Assembly (NCBI GenBank): GCA_006384855.1
Contig: VCJN01002510.1
Location: 124,001-188,000, forward strand
From: Tetraselmis striata
Lineage: Eukaryota; Chlorophyta; Chlorodendrophyceae; Chlorodendrales; Chlorodendraceae
Direction: 5' to 3'
DNA: 64,000 nucleotides
In this document: positions 11,035 through 42,708 of the stretch, piece by piece
Layout: the number at the start of each line of letters is the position of its first letter
How positions within the stretch are numbered: the stretch's first letter is position 1
Made by a program: the position numbers and the translations under genes
The notes under the pieces: generated by a model
Seen by the model: only the letters and a program-made list of their open reading frames with translations
The model's database searches: none
What the model was told of the DNA's origin: nothing

Positions 11035-13155
11035 TCACTTGCCATAGTACATGCCGTAGTACATGCTGCGCTGGTCCACCGCGAGCGGCGTGCCCGCGTG
11101 CTGCACGCCCATCACCATCTGCTGGCCCGCAAGCGCGCCCGGCGCGCCCTGCTGCATCAGCATCTGGTGCTGCGCCGTCATTGGCAGGCTCTGCCCTGCC
11201 TGCGCATGCGCCTGCGCCTGCGCCTGCATCACCTGCTGCTGGGCGGCGATCAGCGCCTGCAGCGCACCAGGGTGGATCTGAGGCACCGCCTGCTGCGCGT
11301 ACATCGCCTGCCCCGCAAGCAGGCCCGGCTGCAGGGCCTGCAGCGTCTGCGGGTTGATCAGTGGCGCGATGGCCTGCATGCCGCCCATGTTCAGCATCAT
11401 GTTGCCACCCGTCATGCCGTTCATGTTGACGCCCAGCCCGGCCGCCACCCCCGGGGTCAGCCCCGCGCCCGGGCTGCTGCTGACGTTGCGTCCCCAGGAG
11501 CACTTCAACGTCTGCGACGATGGAGGCAGCCCGCGGAGTTCAGTGCTGCCAGTGTGCTTCGGCATGGAGAATTCCTATCATCACTATCCGAAATGGAATG
11601 TGAATTAAGTATGAATTAATGTTGTATGAAGTGGGTCGACGACGCAATCCGTCGTAAATTATCTTGTCGCCCGATACCTATCGCCGAATCACTCGCCCAA
11701 GCGACAAAGGAGGCGTCGACTTACTGTTCTCCGCAAAAGCTGGGAGTGACAAGAGGAAGGGGCGGCGCGCGCGCGGGGGGGGGGGGGGGGGGGGGGGGGG
11801 CACCTTGCCGCCCAACACCTTGCCTGTCATCCCGCAGATGGCGCTGACCGCGTCCCCGTGCTTCTGGTACCGCACGAAGCCGTAGCCGCCCGAGCGGTGC
11901 TGCTTCAGCTCCAGGATGTTGCCGTACGCTGCGAGGGCGAGACGCGGCAGGGAACAGTCGGCTCACGGTCAAACAAACGCTCTTCAAGGCCGACGTGTGG
12001 TTTTCAAGGCCGACGTGTGGTTTCCGAAAGAAGAAGGGCTGCGACGACGGATCACCGGCAAAGTGGCGCCGAAGCTCGGCGTCGGTGATGTCCGAGGAAA
12101 TACCGCCGACGTAGACGTTGGTGTTTGTGGGTTGGCTGCGGTCCACCTCCTCCGCGTTTAGGCCGGGCACGGAATCCTGCAGCGAGGAGCACGCCGGAAC
12201 TCTCGTCACACTTCCCCAAACCAGAGCGAAGATCCGGACGCGACTGGCCTCTCTGCCGACGCGCGCCGCAAACAGGGCGGATAGGGGGGGGGGGGGGGGG
12301 GGGGGTGATTATTACTGCGCTCAGCGCAGCGCACCTGCTTGTGCTGCGCCCAGCCCACCCGGATGCGGCGTCCTCCCAGCAGCTCCCCATTCATTTTCGA
12401 TATCGCCGCCTCAGCGGCTTCCTCAGACTGGAAGGACACGAAGCCATAGCCCTTGGAGCGTCCGGTCGCGTGGTCCCACATCACGCGAGCCTCGCTGCAC
12501 GAGGAAACATGCCGAGGCGGCCCCACAGAGGATCAGCTGATGCCGCAGACTTCCAGACTGCGTCTCGATAATTGTTCCGACACCAGACACGCCGCAAACA
12601 TGATATTGTGCCTTCTTTGCATACGAAAACATGGTCATGTGGCGCATGGGCATGTACCGTAAACGAACGCTTGCACTGAGAGTACAACCACTTGGCAACC
12701 CCCCGACAAGGCACACATAAATACCCCAGCGGGTCGATGTGCTTCACCCGTCATTCGCTACAGCAGTGTCGAGCTGACGTGCGTGGCCGCAAAGAGGGGT
12801 GACACGGGCGGGAGGGGCGCACGCGCAGTCGGAGAAACGCTTCGAGAAGGCGTCAAAGAGGACCGAGTCGGTGACATCGTTGCTAAGGTCGCCCACGAAG
12901 ACGTGCGACTGCCCGGTCGTGTCATCGCGGTGGTTGCTCTGGAACGCCCAGTTAAGGCGGATTTCCTGGCCGTACAGGCACGCGTTGTGCAGGCTGCCCA
13001 GCGCCTTCTCTGCGCTGACGTGCTCCGCCATCTTCACGAAGCCATAGCCGGCGCTCAGCCCCAGCTGCTTGTCCTGCGAGCGTCGGCGCAGATGGTAAGC
13101 GCGTCTGCCTCCGATCAGCCACGTCCCCATGAGCAGCGAGGTGCCGCCAGACCGC

Positions 13156-13188
<33 letters not shown>

Positions 13189-14761
13189 CTTGATGATTTT
13201 CACCTCCACGACGGGGCCCCCACCGGGAGAAGATCTCCTGCAGATGTGACTCGTTGAGGAAGGGTGCAGGTTGCCGATGTACCTGAAGCATGCGACAGTG
13301 GCGCAACCTAAGCGCCCCCAACGACAGGCAGCCACGGGAGCGCGGGACGAAGGCACAAGAGGAGCCCGAAATTGGGGTTGTCCTGCGTGGGGCTGTGAAA
13401 AGTGAGTGCTGGCGAGTAGAAACGGGTATGGCGCTGCACTCCTTGCAGGCATATGTTGCCGTGAAATAATGCGAGAGAGCAAAGATAATATCACGGGCGT
13501 TCCTCGCCTGCTAGCTAGCGAGCCTTCGGGGCGATTGCGATAACAGAGCGCTGGCCACGGTCACAAAAGGAAAAATGGGCCTCGTCGATATTTCGCGACG
13601 GGCGGGCGCTTCAGTAGACCGGAGATGCGGTAGGATGGAATCCCGAAAGGTGATGAGAGAGGGGCCGGGGGAGGGTTGGAGGAGGGTATGGCTGGCCGTA
13701 GATTGTCTCCTGCTGGGAACCATGAACAAACTCGCATCAAATCGGCCGGCATCACCGCGCGGTCAGCTCGGCGCAGTCTATCCCCGGAGGTATCACAGGG
13801 CGGGAGGGGCGCGTACAGCGTGCTGCAGCGCGACGGATCAAACTGGGCAGGGAAGCTTCCGGTCCACCTCCGCCCCTGCGCGCTGCGCCGCGGCGTACGC
13901 GGCCAGCTGGCCGGTGGCGTTGACCACAATGTGCGCCTCTGCCGGCTGCGACGCCCCTCCGGCCGTGGCGCGCTTGCTCTTACTGCTGCCCCGTGCGCCG
14001 CGCGCCTTTCCGGCCGCCTTGCGCTCGACAACTACACGCTCGCTCACCTCCTCGCCGTCATCGGTCACTCCGACCATGTCCTCCGCAGCGTCGCTGTGTG
14101 AGGCTGCTGGGCGGGCGGAGGCGCAGGAGGAGGCCGAGGAGCGGGCGGCGACGGGCGCGGAGGGAGCGGGTTGTCCGTCATCGGGGGCACCGGTAGTACA
14201 CGTACCCATACGTCCGCGCTGCTGTTCAGCGTCCTGGATGGCTTCGCCGTCGCCAGTGGGACCCCGCTGGCGTGCTGCGGGCCGAGATGACACGTCGTCC
14301 TGCGCGCCGTCCGTGGCCATGGCCTCCGCAACGCCGTCCGCACTGCTTGCGCTGTGCTTGGGCCGCTTGGGCGAGCCATTGAGTTGCATGGCGGCCTGCT
14401 TCCCAACTTTGGCGGCGGCCGTATTATTGCTGGCGTTGGCGGTTGCGTCTACCATGACGCCCCGCTACAGCCCACCAAGACCGGACGCCTCGGGCGTCAA
14501 CGCCTCTGCCTCGCGGACAAGCCGCCCCGCACCGGAATGAGCTCCAACGATCAGGCGAGGTTTCTGTCTTACCCTGAGGCAGGTGGAAAGAGAGAGACGC
14601 AGCCTGTCGCTTGCAGGGAAGGGCGCGGCGGGTGACACACGAGGCGTGAGGTGCTGCTGAGTCGTCGCGCCTGCGGTATGGCTGCTAGAGAGTTGGGCTG
14701 CCGATGACTCGCCGTTGGTCGCGCGTTCATCCATCCTGCGGTCATCGTGCTTGCTGCTCAT
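11035..14761 (-). CDS. UBP1: UBP1/TIA-1-like RNA-binding protein with three RRMs
   Basis: Oligouridylate-binding protein of the plant UBP1 / animal TIA-1 type: a nuclear and stress-granule mRNA-binding protein. Core exons: 13,189-13,282; 12,823-13,073; 12,335-12,494; 12,056-12,176; 11,804-11,928; 11,035-11,511, with matching phases. RRM1 runs from YIGNLHP to [11 protein letters not shown]2 from [13 protein letters not shown] through [24 protein letters not shown]3 from [20 protein letters not shown] through GGYGFVRYQ to TLKCSWG. The C-terminus is Gln/Met/Ala-rich and ends MYYGMYYGK, like the MYY ending of plant UBP1. Two upstream exons in one frame (14,573-14,761, donor GTAAGA; 14,464 to about 13,870, acceptor CTGTAG) would add a 260-residue Ala/Ser-rich N-terminus unusual for the family; their link to RRM1 is uncertain. 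Exon 13,189-13,282 holds two opposite one-base frame breaks. Poly-C tracts lie in the introns, two of them right after the donor. Confidence 0.85.
11776..11800 (-). repeat. Intronic poly-C tract directly after a 5' splice site
   Basis: In the sense of the UBP1-like gene the donor AAG|GTG is followed at once by about 25 C. The same arrangement occurs at 13,159-13,186 after AAG|GT, and a tract at about 12,287-12,304 lies some 30 nt past the donor CAG|GTGCGC. Confidence 0.9.
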
Positions 14762-15359
14762 CCTACGGTAGCAGTGCGTTGAGCCGTCAGCCAGTGCACA
14801 GCAAATAACCTTTTTAGAATTCCGAGATGAGTTTCAGGTGTCGTGGGTTTACCACCAGGAAATTACTAATACCTCACGCAGTGTTAACGTATTTTGACGG
14901 TGTGCGTTTCGTGAAAACCAAGTAGCGCCCCCGGGCCGTCATCTGAGGGTGCCCTCCCAAGAAACCGTCACTTATTATCCGCAGACCGTTTGTGTTTGTA
15001 GCAGAGAGCATATAGCAGACTCCGCTATTAAAAGGTACGTCAGCCGTAAGGGTTAGTAATAATATTAGTAGCCGGTCCTGCCTAGAGCAGACGAGGGCCC
15101 TGCTACCAGATCGTCAGATCTTATTTTAACGACGCGAGCGCAAAGCAATCCGATTTTAAACTCGAGCAACATACCAGCAGCAGCAGCAATGAAGATATAC
15201 CGGTTTACCGGTGCCTGTAGGTCCGGGATAATAATGTACAGGTAGTCGCTACCGTACGTGCTGGGTCTTTACGCCTTTACCCGCCTGCGAGTACGTACCG
15301 AACAGCGGCTTTTGAATACCGAATACTCGCCGAAACACTAAAAGCCGAAAGACTAAGGT
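14762..15359. other. Intergenic region upstream of the UBP1-like gene
   Basis: No gene seen. Positions 14,975-15,000 carry a 26-base motif (ATTATCCGC[AG]GACCGTT...) found again at 34,181-34,208 and inverted at 56,564-56,595. Short CAG repeats lie at 15,175-15,188. Confidence 0.5.
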
Positions 15360-15364
15360 ACATA

Positions 15365-15600
15365 TGACGTGGTCCCCATGGGTTTCATGTTCCCCTTTCG
15401 GTATCTCTGGTCGTTTCTTGGCTTCAATGCTTCCCTTGACCCTTTGGTTCCTGGCAGCTTGGCGATTTTGTGGTTCCCTTGGCTCTTCTTTGGTTCTTGG
15501 CTCCTTGGCCTCATGCTTGACCTTGGTTTCAGGAGGCTCTCTTTTGCTGGCAACCTTTTCTGTCGGTTTTTAGGGTCGTCTCGTTTCACACTCTCACCAT
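15365..15600 (+). repeat. Dispersed repeat, copy A (inverted partner at 20,545-20,748)
   Basis: A roughly 210-bp block rich in TTGG[TC]TC and CTTGG words (for example GGTTCCTGGCAGCTTGGCGA) recurs in inverse orientation at 20,545-20,748 with only scattered changes. Both copies keep open frames: Leu/Ser/Trp/Phe-rich one way, Lys/Arg/Glu-rich the other. That most likely reflects the word composition, not a gene. Confidence 0.85.
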
Positions 15601-15713
15601 AATCTCACTCAAGTTTATATGGTAATATAGATAGTAGCGCGGAATTGCATATCCACTATCTCATGTGTAGCGAGCGGCAATACACGACAGTAGTGTGTAT
15701 CTCCAATAGAGTA

Positions 15714-15716
<3 letters not shown>

Positions 15717-15754
<38 letters not shown>

Positions 15755-15840
15755 TACATGGAGCTGTATGTGGTTGGAGGGCATCGCGGCATCTCAGTCG
15801 GGTAATAAGCAACTAAGCCCGTCTCGAAGGTGAGAAAGGG
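15717..15840 (+). repeat. (GA)n-headed dispersed repeat, copy 1
   Basis: An AG run (15,717-15,750) is followed by about 85 bp beginning ACATGGAGCTGTATGTGG. The same GA-run plus tail occurs at 31,556-31,690. The microsatellite is therefore part of a mobile or duplicated unit. Confidence 0.85.
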
Positions 15841-16103
15841 TGGGCCCCCGCAACTAAGCGACGAGCGACATGTCGGCGCCTGTAACTATCACGAGTCCGC
15901 TATGTGGGCCTAGAGTAGTCCCATGACAGCTCTGGGTTTTGAGTATGCAACCCGCCACCCCACTAGGGATGATTATCAGTCGCACCGATCGCCATCCTTC
16001 TTCGCGAGGGTATCAGTAAATAATATGTATTAAAACGCATAATAAATGTATAAATATATATATTATATTTTTTCTTGCATATTTTTATTTATACCCTCGT
16101 ACA
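15841..16103. other. Unassigned intergenic sequence
   Basis: No gene, no clear repeat. AT-rich from about 16,020. Confidence 0.5.
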
Positions 16104-16156
16104 TTGTGTGTGTGTGTGTGCGCGCGCGTGTGCGTGTGCGTGTGCGTGTGCGTGTG

Positions 16157-16187
<31 letters not shown>

Positions 16188-16193
16188 GCGTGC

Positions 16194-16242
<49 letters not shown>
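16104..16242. repeat. (GT)n / (GC) microsatellite
   Basis: About 139 bp of GT units with interspersed GC units (GTGTGC words at 16,130-16,165). The open frames on both strands are artefacts. Confidence 0.95.
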
Positions 16243-16245
<3 letters not shown>

Positions 16246-16411
16246 TGCTAGTAGATCTATTAGGATCAGGTCGGGCAAGCATAAGAGAAAGAATAGAATA
16301 GATAATAATATGTTGATGATTTGCTTTTCCTTGACAGATACATCGGTGCCGTATTGCAAATCGATTTCAGATAGCATTATCAATGACATTTTTTATAATT
16401 GTGTACTGCTC

Positions 16412-17762
16412 ATATACACCCCTCCACGAATAGTAGGGCAGCTGAATCTAGGGTTTATGACATGATTTCCTGGAATTTGCACATGAATGCTCAGCCTTTA
16501 CCACCATAGGGTGTAAGCAACCCCATTGGCCCTAACAAGTGCCCTACACGAGTGGCACTTGCGCCACACTGAGCGTTTCCATTACCCCAACAACAACGAG
16601 GGTTGGTGCTCCGCACGTCCCGCCGCTCATGCATAGACCAGCCATTGCATGGTGGGATCGATGGCAATGGGTGGGCGAGGAAACATGTCAGCAAAGAGGC
16701 TAGGGTATGTTTGTTTGGGGTGGGGCCGTAGTGGCGTGCGCCCGTGCACGATGTGGTGATACACTGATAGCATCGCCACTGCAGTGCCGCCTTGCGGTGC
16801 AGCTCTCAAACTCGCGGTATCGGTCAGTGCATTGCGAGGAAACGTCAGACTATTTTCATATACATACCAATACAAACTACGCAAACATGGCTACAAATTC
16901 CACAGCCGCAGGACGGTTTTCCGAGGCCATTTAGGCACTTTTCGATTTTTTTGAAATAATATGTCGAAATCTGACGTCCCTGTCAGCGTGTGGTCAACAC
17001 GTTGGCGTGAAACTTTACGCCAAGGGGATCTCAAAACCTGATACACGGCGGCGGGACAGTGTGTTGTAGGTACTTGTGCACGGACTACTCATACTTGGCG
17101 CATACCCCCCTTGAGCGATGCCCACGGCCGCCATGCCGGATACCCCCTGTCACAACATTATTTCCTCCAACATCGGCGCATAAAGGTGCATGCCATTGCC
17201 GCCCCACTGGGCTCACCATGGCGCGCTATGAGCATGCGGCCATACACTGCTATAGAAAAGCTTTGGCCTACGGCAAGGAGGCCGCGAGCACCCTCTCCCG
17301 TCTGCGCGTGCAACGATCACAACCGCATTTTGTCCATGATATTTTGGCCATAAACCATCTTCATCGACACGTATCTAATTTCTAAGGCTTGGTCCAGGTC
17401 GCAAATGATCTATCTAATTTCAATGCCCTACGTGTATGGTGGATGGTGATCATACCAAGAGGGACGTGGTATGAGTACGGGGCCTATATATGGCGTCCCA
17501 TACCTATTTGTACACACGAGTGGCGCAATTTGTGGTTTTGAAGCGCTAGCGCCTGAAGCCCTACTTCTGCATGGATGAAAGCGTCAACGCTAACGCCCCC
17601 CGCGTGGCAATATGGGGTGTATCGCGGTATCGCGGCATTCCCCCCCAGCCGTACGACCCTGAGTAACACGCATGCACGCGCGCACGGTCTCAGTGTAGCT
17701 GCGCATGCATGGGCATGTGGATTAAATTCGCAAACCCCATACTTATGTGGACAGGTGTATTA
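16412..17762 (+). mobile_element. TIR element of the TACACC family, copy E1
   Basis: The left end reads ATACACCCCTCCACGAAT and the right end CATACTTATGTGGACAGG followed by TGTAT; these are inverted copies of each other. The interior from about 16,530 matches, at clear but diverged similarity, the element at 49,605-50,850 (shared words around GAGTGG...GCGCCACA..GAGCGTTT and, later, GCGTGAAACTT). I find no transposase. About 1.35 kb; probably a non-autonomous DNA transposon. Confidence 0.7.
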
Positions 17763-18840
17763 CGACAAATACACATTTTCATTATTTGTTTATATAGAAA
17801 ATGTTGTAGATAGGAAAGCGTACCAATTCTGATTACATGAGCTAGACGCAACATTCAAGAAATCCACACAGAAATCCAGAAGGAAATCCAGAAGGAAATC
17901 CAGCTACGGGCCAACAGAGACGGGAACCGCCATGGTAGCCTCCGACCAGGCATCGCCACCAGCCAGCCGCCGCTCCACGCAGTAGGGACGCTCTCCCCAG
18001 CACACAATCCCGGGCCACTCCAATAGCGGCACTAGGCCGAATGTAATGTGAAGGCACCGACAGGAAAGGAACTTCGAAGTTGAGGTCTCAATGTTACATA
18101 TATAAGGCGGGGGACCTTGATAATGCCGACCGAGCCTAAGGGCACTGAGATAGACTCATATGGAGGGCTGACGCGCGCGTTATTGGAGGTCGCATTGCGG
18201 CCAGTCTCGGTCGACGCCATCAGGCCGGTAGGCCCCACCGACCCGGATTTCCTCCATCTCGACACCCCCTCTCTCAGTGACTAGCTACCCACCCGACCTC
18301 TTCTTGATATTCAGCCAGCCTCGCCCCCTAATAGTTGCGACTTTGCTCATGTCATCATGTGGACGCGGCCTAGCCGAAAATCTACCTCGGAAGTGGTATG
18401 TGCTGGGTGCCCCATGGTGCCCCCCATTACCGAGCCGAATAAAAAGAAAACATGCCGAATAGGACCACGTCAATCACCGCCACCCATAGATGCGCGGTCG
18501 ACGCGCCACCCACCGCACCACGCCCAAAGACTGTGTATATACCCATCTTCTCGCGATACATACCGGTACCGGTAGGTGGGGTGGCATATAGGTGCGTCGG
18601 GAGCCGGTGGGACGATGGGCAGCTCTGACAATTTCGCAAATAGCGGAAGTACGGTGTACGGGCGGAGGTTGGATACAACCGAGTCGCATGATTCTTGACC
18701 CGTCCGCCTTTGCTAAATTCCACCCACTACGGCCCATATTCTTCCCCTAGCCCAGAAGGGGCCATGGGCGGTGGTCAAGGAGCGGAAGTGGGGGGGGGGG
18801 GGGGTCCAACCCAGAACGGGGCGCCACGGGCGTGCAACAG
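17763..18840. other. Intergenic DNA with a diverged piece of the 225-bp repeat
   Basis: No gene seen. Positions about 17,985-18,060 match part of the 225-bp tandem repeat that starts near 18,850 (shared TCCCGGGCCACTCCAATAGC). A short (AGAAATCC) stutter lies at 17,866-17,900. Confidence 0.55.
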
Positions 18841-18849
18841 ACGCAGGCC

Positions 18850-19515
18850 ACCCAACGCTAGATGCGCCGCCAGCTCGGTCGCGTCCTTTTCCGCCAAACG
18901 TAGAACGCCTTCCCCAGCACAACATCCCGGGCCACTCCCATAGCGGCGCTGAGCCGAATGTGATGTGGAGGCGCCAACAGGACAGGAAGGGAGAAAGTGC
19001 TCAACGAGTAGGGAATGCAGAGCCGACCGGGCCAGCAACGACGTAAGACGCCGGTGTCCAGCGCGCTTTGTTCCGCCTAGCGCCAGATCCGCCGCCAGCT
19101 CGGTCGCGTCCCCTTCCGCCGAACGTAGAACTCCCTTCCCAGCACAACATCCCGGGCCACTCCAATAGCGGCACTAGGCCGAATGTAATGTGGAGGCGCC
19201 GACAGGACATGAAGGGAGAGGGTGCTCAAAGAACAGCGAACAGGGACTTGACCGGACCAGCAACGACGTAAGACGCCGGTGTCCAGCGCACGGTGTTCCG
19301 CCTAGCGCCAGATCCGCCGCCAGCTCGGTCGCGCCCCCTTCCGCCGAACGTAGAACTCCCTTCCCATCACAACATCCCGGGCCACTCCAATAGCGTCACT
19401 AGGCCGAATGTAATGTGGAGGCGCCGACAGGACAGGAAGGGAGAGGGTGCTCAAAGAACAACGAACAGGGACTTGACCGGACCAGCAACGACGTAAGACG
19501 CCGGTGTCCAGCTCA
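18850..19515 (+). repeat. 225-bp tandem repeat, three units
   Basis: Blocks repeat with a period of exactly 225 bp; equivalent points lie at 18,965, 19,190 and 19,415. Each contains GCCGCCAGCTCGGTCGCG, AACATCCCGGGCCACTCC and CCAGCAACGACGTAAGACG. Because 225 is a multiple of three, 67-residue open frames recur in each unit, but units 2 and 3 differ by substitutions that give no sign of protein constraint. Confidence 0.9.
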
Positions 19516-20060
19516 CACTGCTCCCTGCGGCAGTGGCAGCACGGGCGGGGCCAAGGCTACCAAGGCGCCACCCGTGCACGATCCCCGCCCCCATCCCCAG
19601 CCGGGGGTGGAGGCGGAGGAAGTAAGGGCCCGCGATTCCGAGGGCCGAGGACGGTCGTCGGGCCCGCCCAGGCGGCGGTGGGGGGATATGATGGGGATAT
19701 CTATCGTATGATAGCAATTCACAACGATAGAATTATATACGATATTTAACGTACCATCAGCCAGTAGATGAAAGTGCGCGGTTCTATTGAACCATGATAG
19801 TACCTAGGCCTGGCGGTACTCGGACCAGCAGGCAGGAGTTTTTTAGTAATATTACCGGAATTTTGCAATCTTACTGTCATACGTCTACCATTTCTCGTAT
19901 CCTGCCCTGGTGGGACAGGTACATAAATCCATTGAAACGCGTTAATACTACGCGTTGAGTAGTATTAATAAAAGGTCGTTTTTCTACCTGTAGTTTTAAT
20001 ACTGCGCGTCACCAGCTGTACGGGCTTAGTACCGGACCGCGACCGTTACACTTTTATGAC
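19516..20060. other. Unassigned intergenic sequence
   Basis: GC-rich to 19,690, then AT-rich. No gene recognised. Confidence 0.45.
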
Positions 20061-20065
20061 AAAAT

Positions 20066-20428
20066 GCGAACATATCTGCATATGACACTTTACTCGCCTA
20101 ATGTCCGAACGATATAACGTGAACTATCACATTCGTTCGCCACATCCGCGAAAGAGGCCTTTGTGGGTAGCCGAGTACCTCATTATGTCGTTCGCTTTGC
20201 GCGGTTGGCTCAGTGTTCGATTCCCGGTGGGGGTGATGGTTATAAACCTCACTGGTATCTCCGCCCCGGGTTTCGGATACTGTGTCCTTGCCGGGTGCGG
20301 GGTTAGCGGTGCGGGGGCTTGGCAGGTTGTACTTGCCTGCTTACTTTACTCGCTTAATGTCCGAGCGATATAACGTTAACTATCACGTTCCTTCGCCACA
20401 TCCGCGAAAGATGCATCTGCATATGACA
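20066..20428 (+). repeat. Pair of direct repeats with a tRNA-like core; inverted third copy at 21,163-21,232
   Basis: The block TTTACTCGC[CT]TAATGTCCG ... CCACATCCGCGAAAG occurs at about 20,090-20,155 and again at 20,344-20,410, flanked in both cases by CTGCATATGACAC. A third copy is inverted at 21,163-21,232. Between the direct copies, 20,207-20,235 reads GGTTGGCTCAGTGTTCGAT then TCCC, resembling Pol III A and B box words run together. Confidence 0.7.
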
Positions 20429-20544
20429 CATGTTAATAAATAAACTATTAGAGGCTGCATGACTGCGAGTAATAACCTATCGCTACTTTTCCTTTTTTTC
20501 ATCAGTGTTTTTAAAATATGCGCCCTACAAACAGAACTAAAAGC
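20429..20544. other. Unassigned spacer
   Basis: Short AT-rich spacer between two repeats; nothing recognised. Confidence 0.4.
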
Positions 20545-20748
20545 AACTATGAAAGGTTGCCAGCAAAAGAGAGACATAAGCCTGAAACCAAGGTCGAGCA
20601 GGAGGCCAGGGAGCCAAGAACCAAGGAAGAGCCAAGGGAACCACGAAGTCGCCAAGCTGCCAGGAACCCAAGGGTCAAGGGAAGCACTGAAGCCAAGGAA
20701 CGACGATAGACCGAAAGGGAAACATGAAACCAATGGGGACAACCGCCC
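20545..20748 (-). repeat. Dispersed repeat, copy B (inverted partner of 15,365-15,600)
   Basis: Inverse copy of the TTGGYTC-rich block about 5 kb upstream. The two copies could form a long hairpin if co-transcribed. Confidence 0.85.
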
Positions 20749-21648
20749 CGGGGTAGGCCATCAGCCGCGGCGAGTACTCTGCTTGCAAACCAATGAATAG
20801 CAACACAGGCCGACGAGCGACGCGACGCAGGCGCATGAGCACCATCACGTGCCGCGCGCGCCGCCGCGACCCCGCCGAGAACGTTGTCTGCATGTGCCAT
20901 GTTGATTCAGGTTTTCTCCTGTTAACGCCATGTGCGCCTAGAGATAGGCGGACCAGCCGCCACCGGGGGCATTAACAATCCGGAACGGGTGTGCTGGTAT
21001 CCGGAGCCGGTAAGCGGACTCCAGAGCCGCATGGTGTACTATTAAGTACGTTGCTCGCCGGTGAGGCCGGTGGCCTCAATGGTCTGTGCGCCTGATGTAA
21101 CGGGGCTACACGTGTGGCTAGAATGGTGCACGCGAGCTCCTGCGCCACCGCACTCGATCGTGTATCTTTCGCGGATGTGGCGAACGAACGTGATAATTCT
21201 CGTTATATCGTTCGGACATTAGGCGATCGTATATTCATTCGCGATTGGCGACGCTCATGTGCGCGCGAGCGCACGCAAGGCGGGGGGGGGGGGGGGGGGG
21301 GGGGAGGGGGGGGTCATCACACTGCTGCTGCGATAACGCGAAGTGCTGCATTATTTGCGGAGCGCCCGCTGCGCGTGGCTGCGTGATGCCAATATGTGCC
21401 GCAAAACTTTCACTGTATGACGTGGGGGCGCCAGCACGGCATAGTCGTACACTGCGGATAGCCGTTCGGATATATCTATTTCTGGCCGTAAATTCTGCGC
21501 ACACAGAAGCCACAGCAGAGTGCTTGACACAGCGGGGAAACCGTTCCGGAGCCCTTCTGGATCTCTTGAATTCGCCTGTCCCGAGGCACAGCTCCAGCCC
21601 GGATGCTTCTCACACAGCTACGATAACGACCGCTGGCCGCCTTCGCGC
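20749..21648. other. Region downstream of POLQ
   Basis: No gene seen. It contains the inverted copy of the 20,1xx repeat (21,163-21,232) and an interrupted G tract at 21,282-21,313. The POLQ 3' end should lie just left of 21,649; I see no TGTAA on the minus strand near it. Confidence 0.45.
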
Positions 21649-42201
<20,553 letters not shown>

Positions 42202-42443
42202 CGCCCTCGCCCGCCCCCTGCGCGCCCGCGGGAGGCTCCCCCTCCTGGCCGACCAATGGGACGGCCGCCTCACGCTGACCCGCCTCCACCTACCGGCGCG
42301 ACATTGTGTGCACCGGCACAAGAGAAGCCTGGTTTATCGTATCCTCACCCCGGCGGTCCGCCCCGCCGCCCCGCCGTATCACTTTGACCTCTCGGCGTTT
42401 TAAAGTAGGGGCTCTCAGCCGCAGCACAGCATGGCAGCTCGCA
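42202..42443. promoter_or_regulatory. Probable POLQ promoter, possibly bidirectional
   Basis: A GC-rich 242-bp gap separates the POLQ ATG (minus) from a possible divergent first exon (plus). CCAAT occurs at 42,255-42,259. No TATA box is visible. Inferred from layout only. Confidence 0.35.
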
Positions 42444-42615
42444 ATGAGCGCGTTGACCGCCAACGGCAGGGTCACCTTCGCAACGCCGCCCTCCCCGACA
42501 CTACTGCGGCCCAAGCCCCCACGAAGTTTGGCGTTGCGCCCTCCTCGAAGGGGACGAGAAGTGGCAGGCGCTGAAGCCAAGCAGACTCGTGCGGTTAAGG
42601 CAGAGGCTGGCGGAG
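42444..42615 (+). CDS. Possible first exon of a plastid-targeted protein
   Basis: From ATG 42,444 the frame encodes about 57 residues with almost no acids in the first 40, rich in Arg, Ser, Thr, Ala and Pro (MSALTANGRVTFATPPSPT...), then TRAVKAEAGG, resembling an algal transit peptide and its cleavage region. A donor GGAG|GTATTG ends it at 42,615; the frame stops at 42,629 if unspliced. No continuation is recognised: the TIR-element cluster begins at 42,709. It could be a real exon with a huge element-filled intron, a truncated gene, or chance. Confidence 0.3.
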
Positions 42616-42708
42616 GTATTGCCGGATAGCGGAAGATACCACCTAAATACTTGTGGTCGCTAAAGCCGTAGTCGTGCGTGCGGGCAGTAGCAACCCCTCG
42701 GTAGTTAC

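Noticed and set aside
10816..11619. 267-codon plus-strand frame, His/Arg/Leu-rich
   Set aside because: Shadow of the last UBP1 exon, which has a clear protein match on the minus strand.
13575..14540. 321-codon plus-strand frame
   Set aside because: Antisense of the GC-rich minus-strand exons; no family resemblance and no splice logic.
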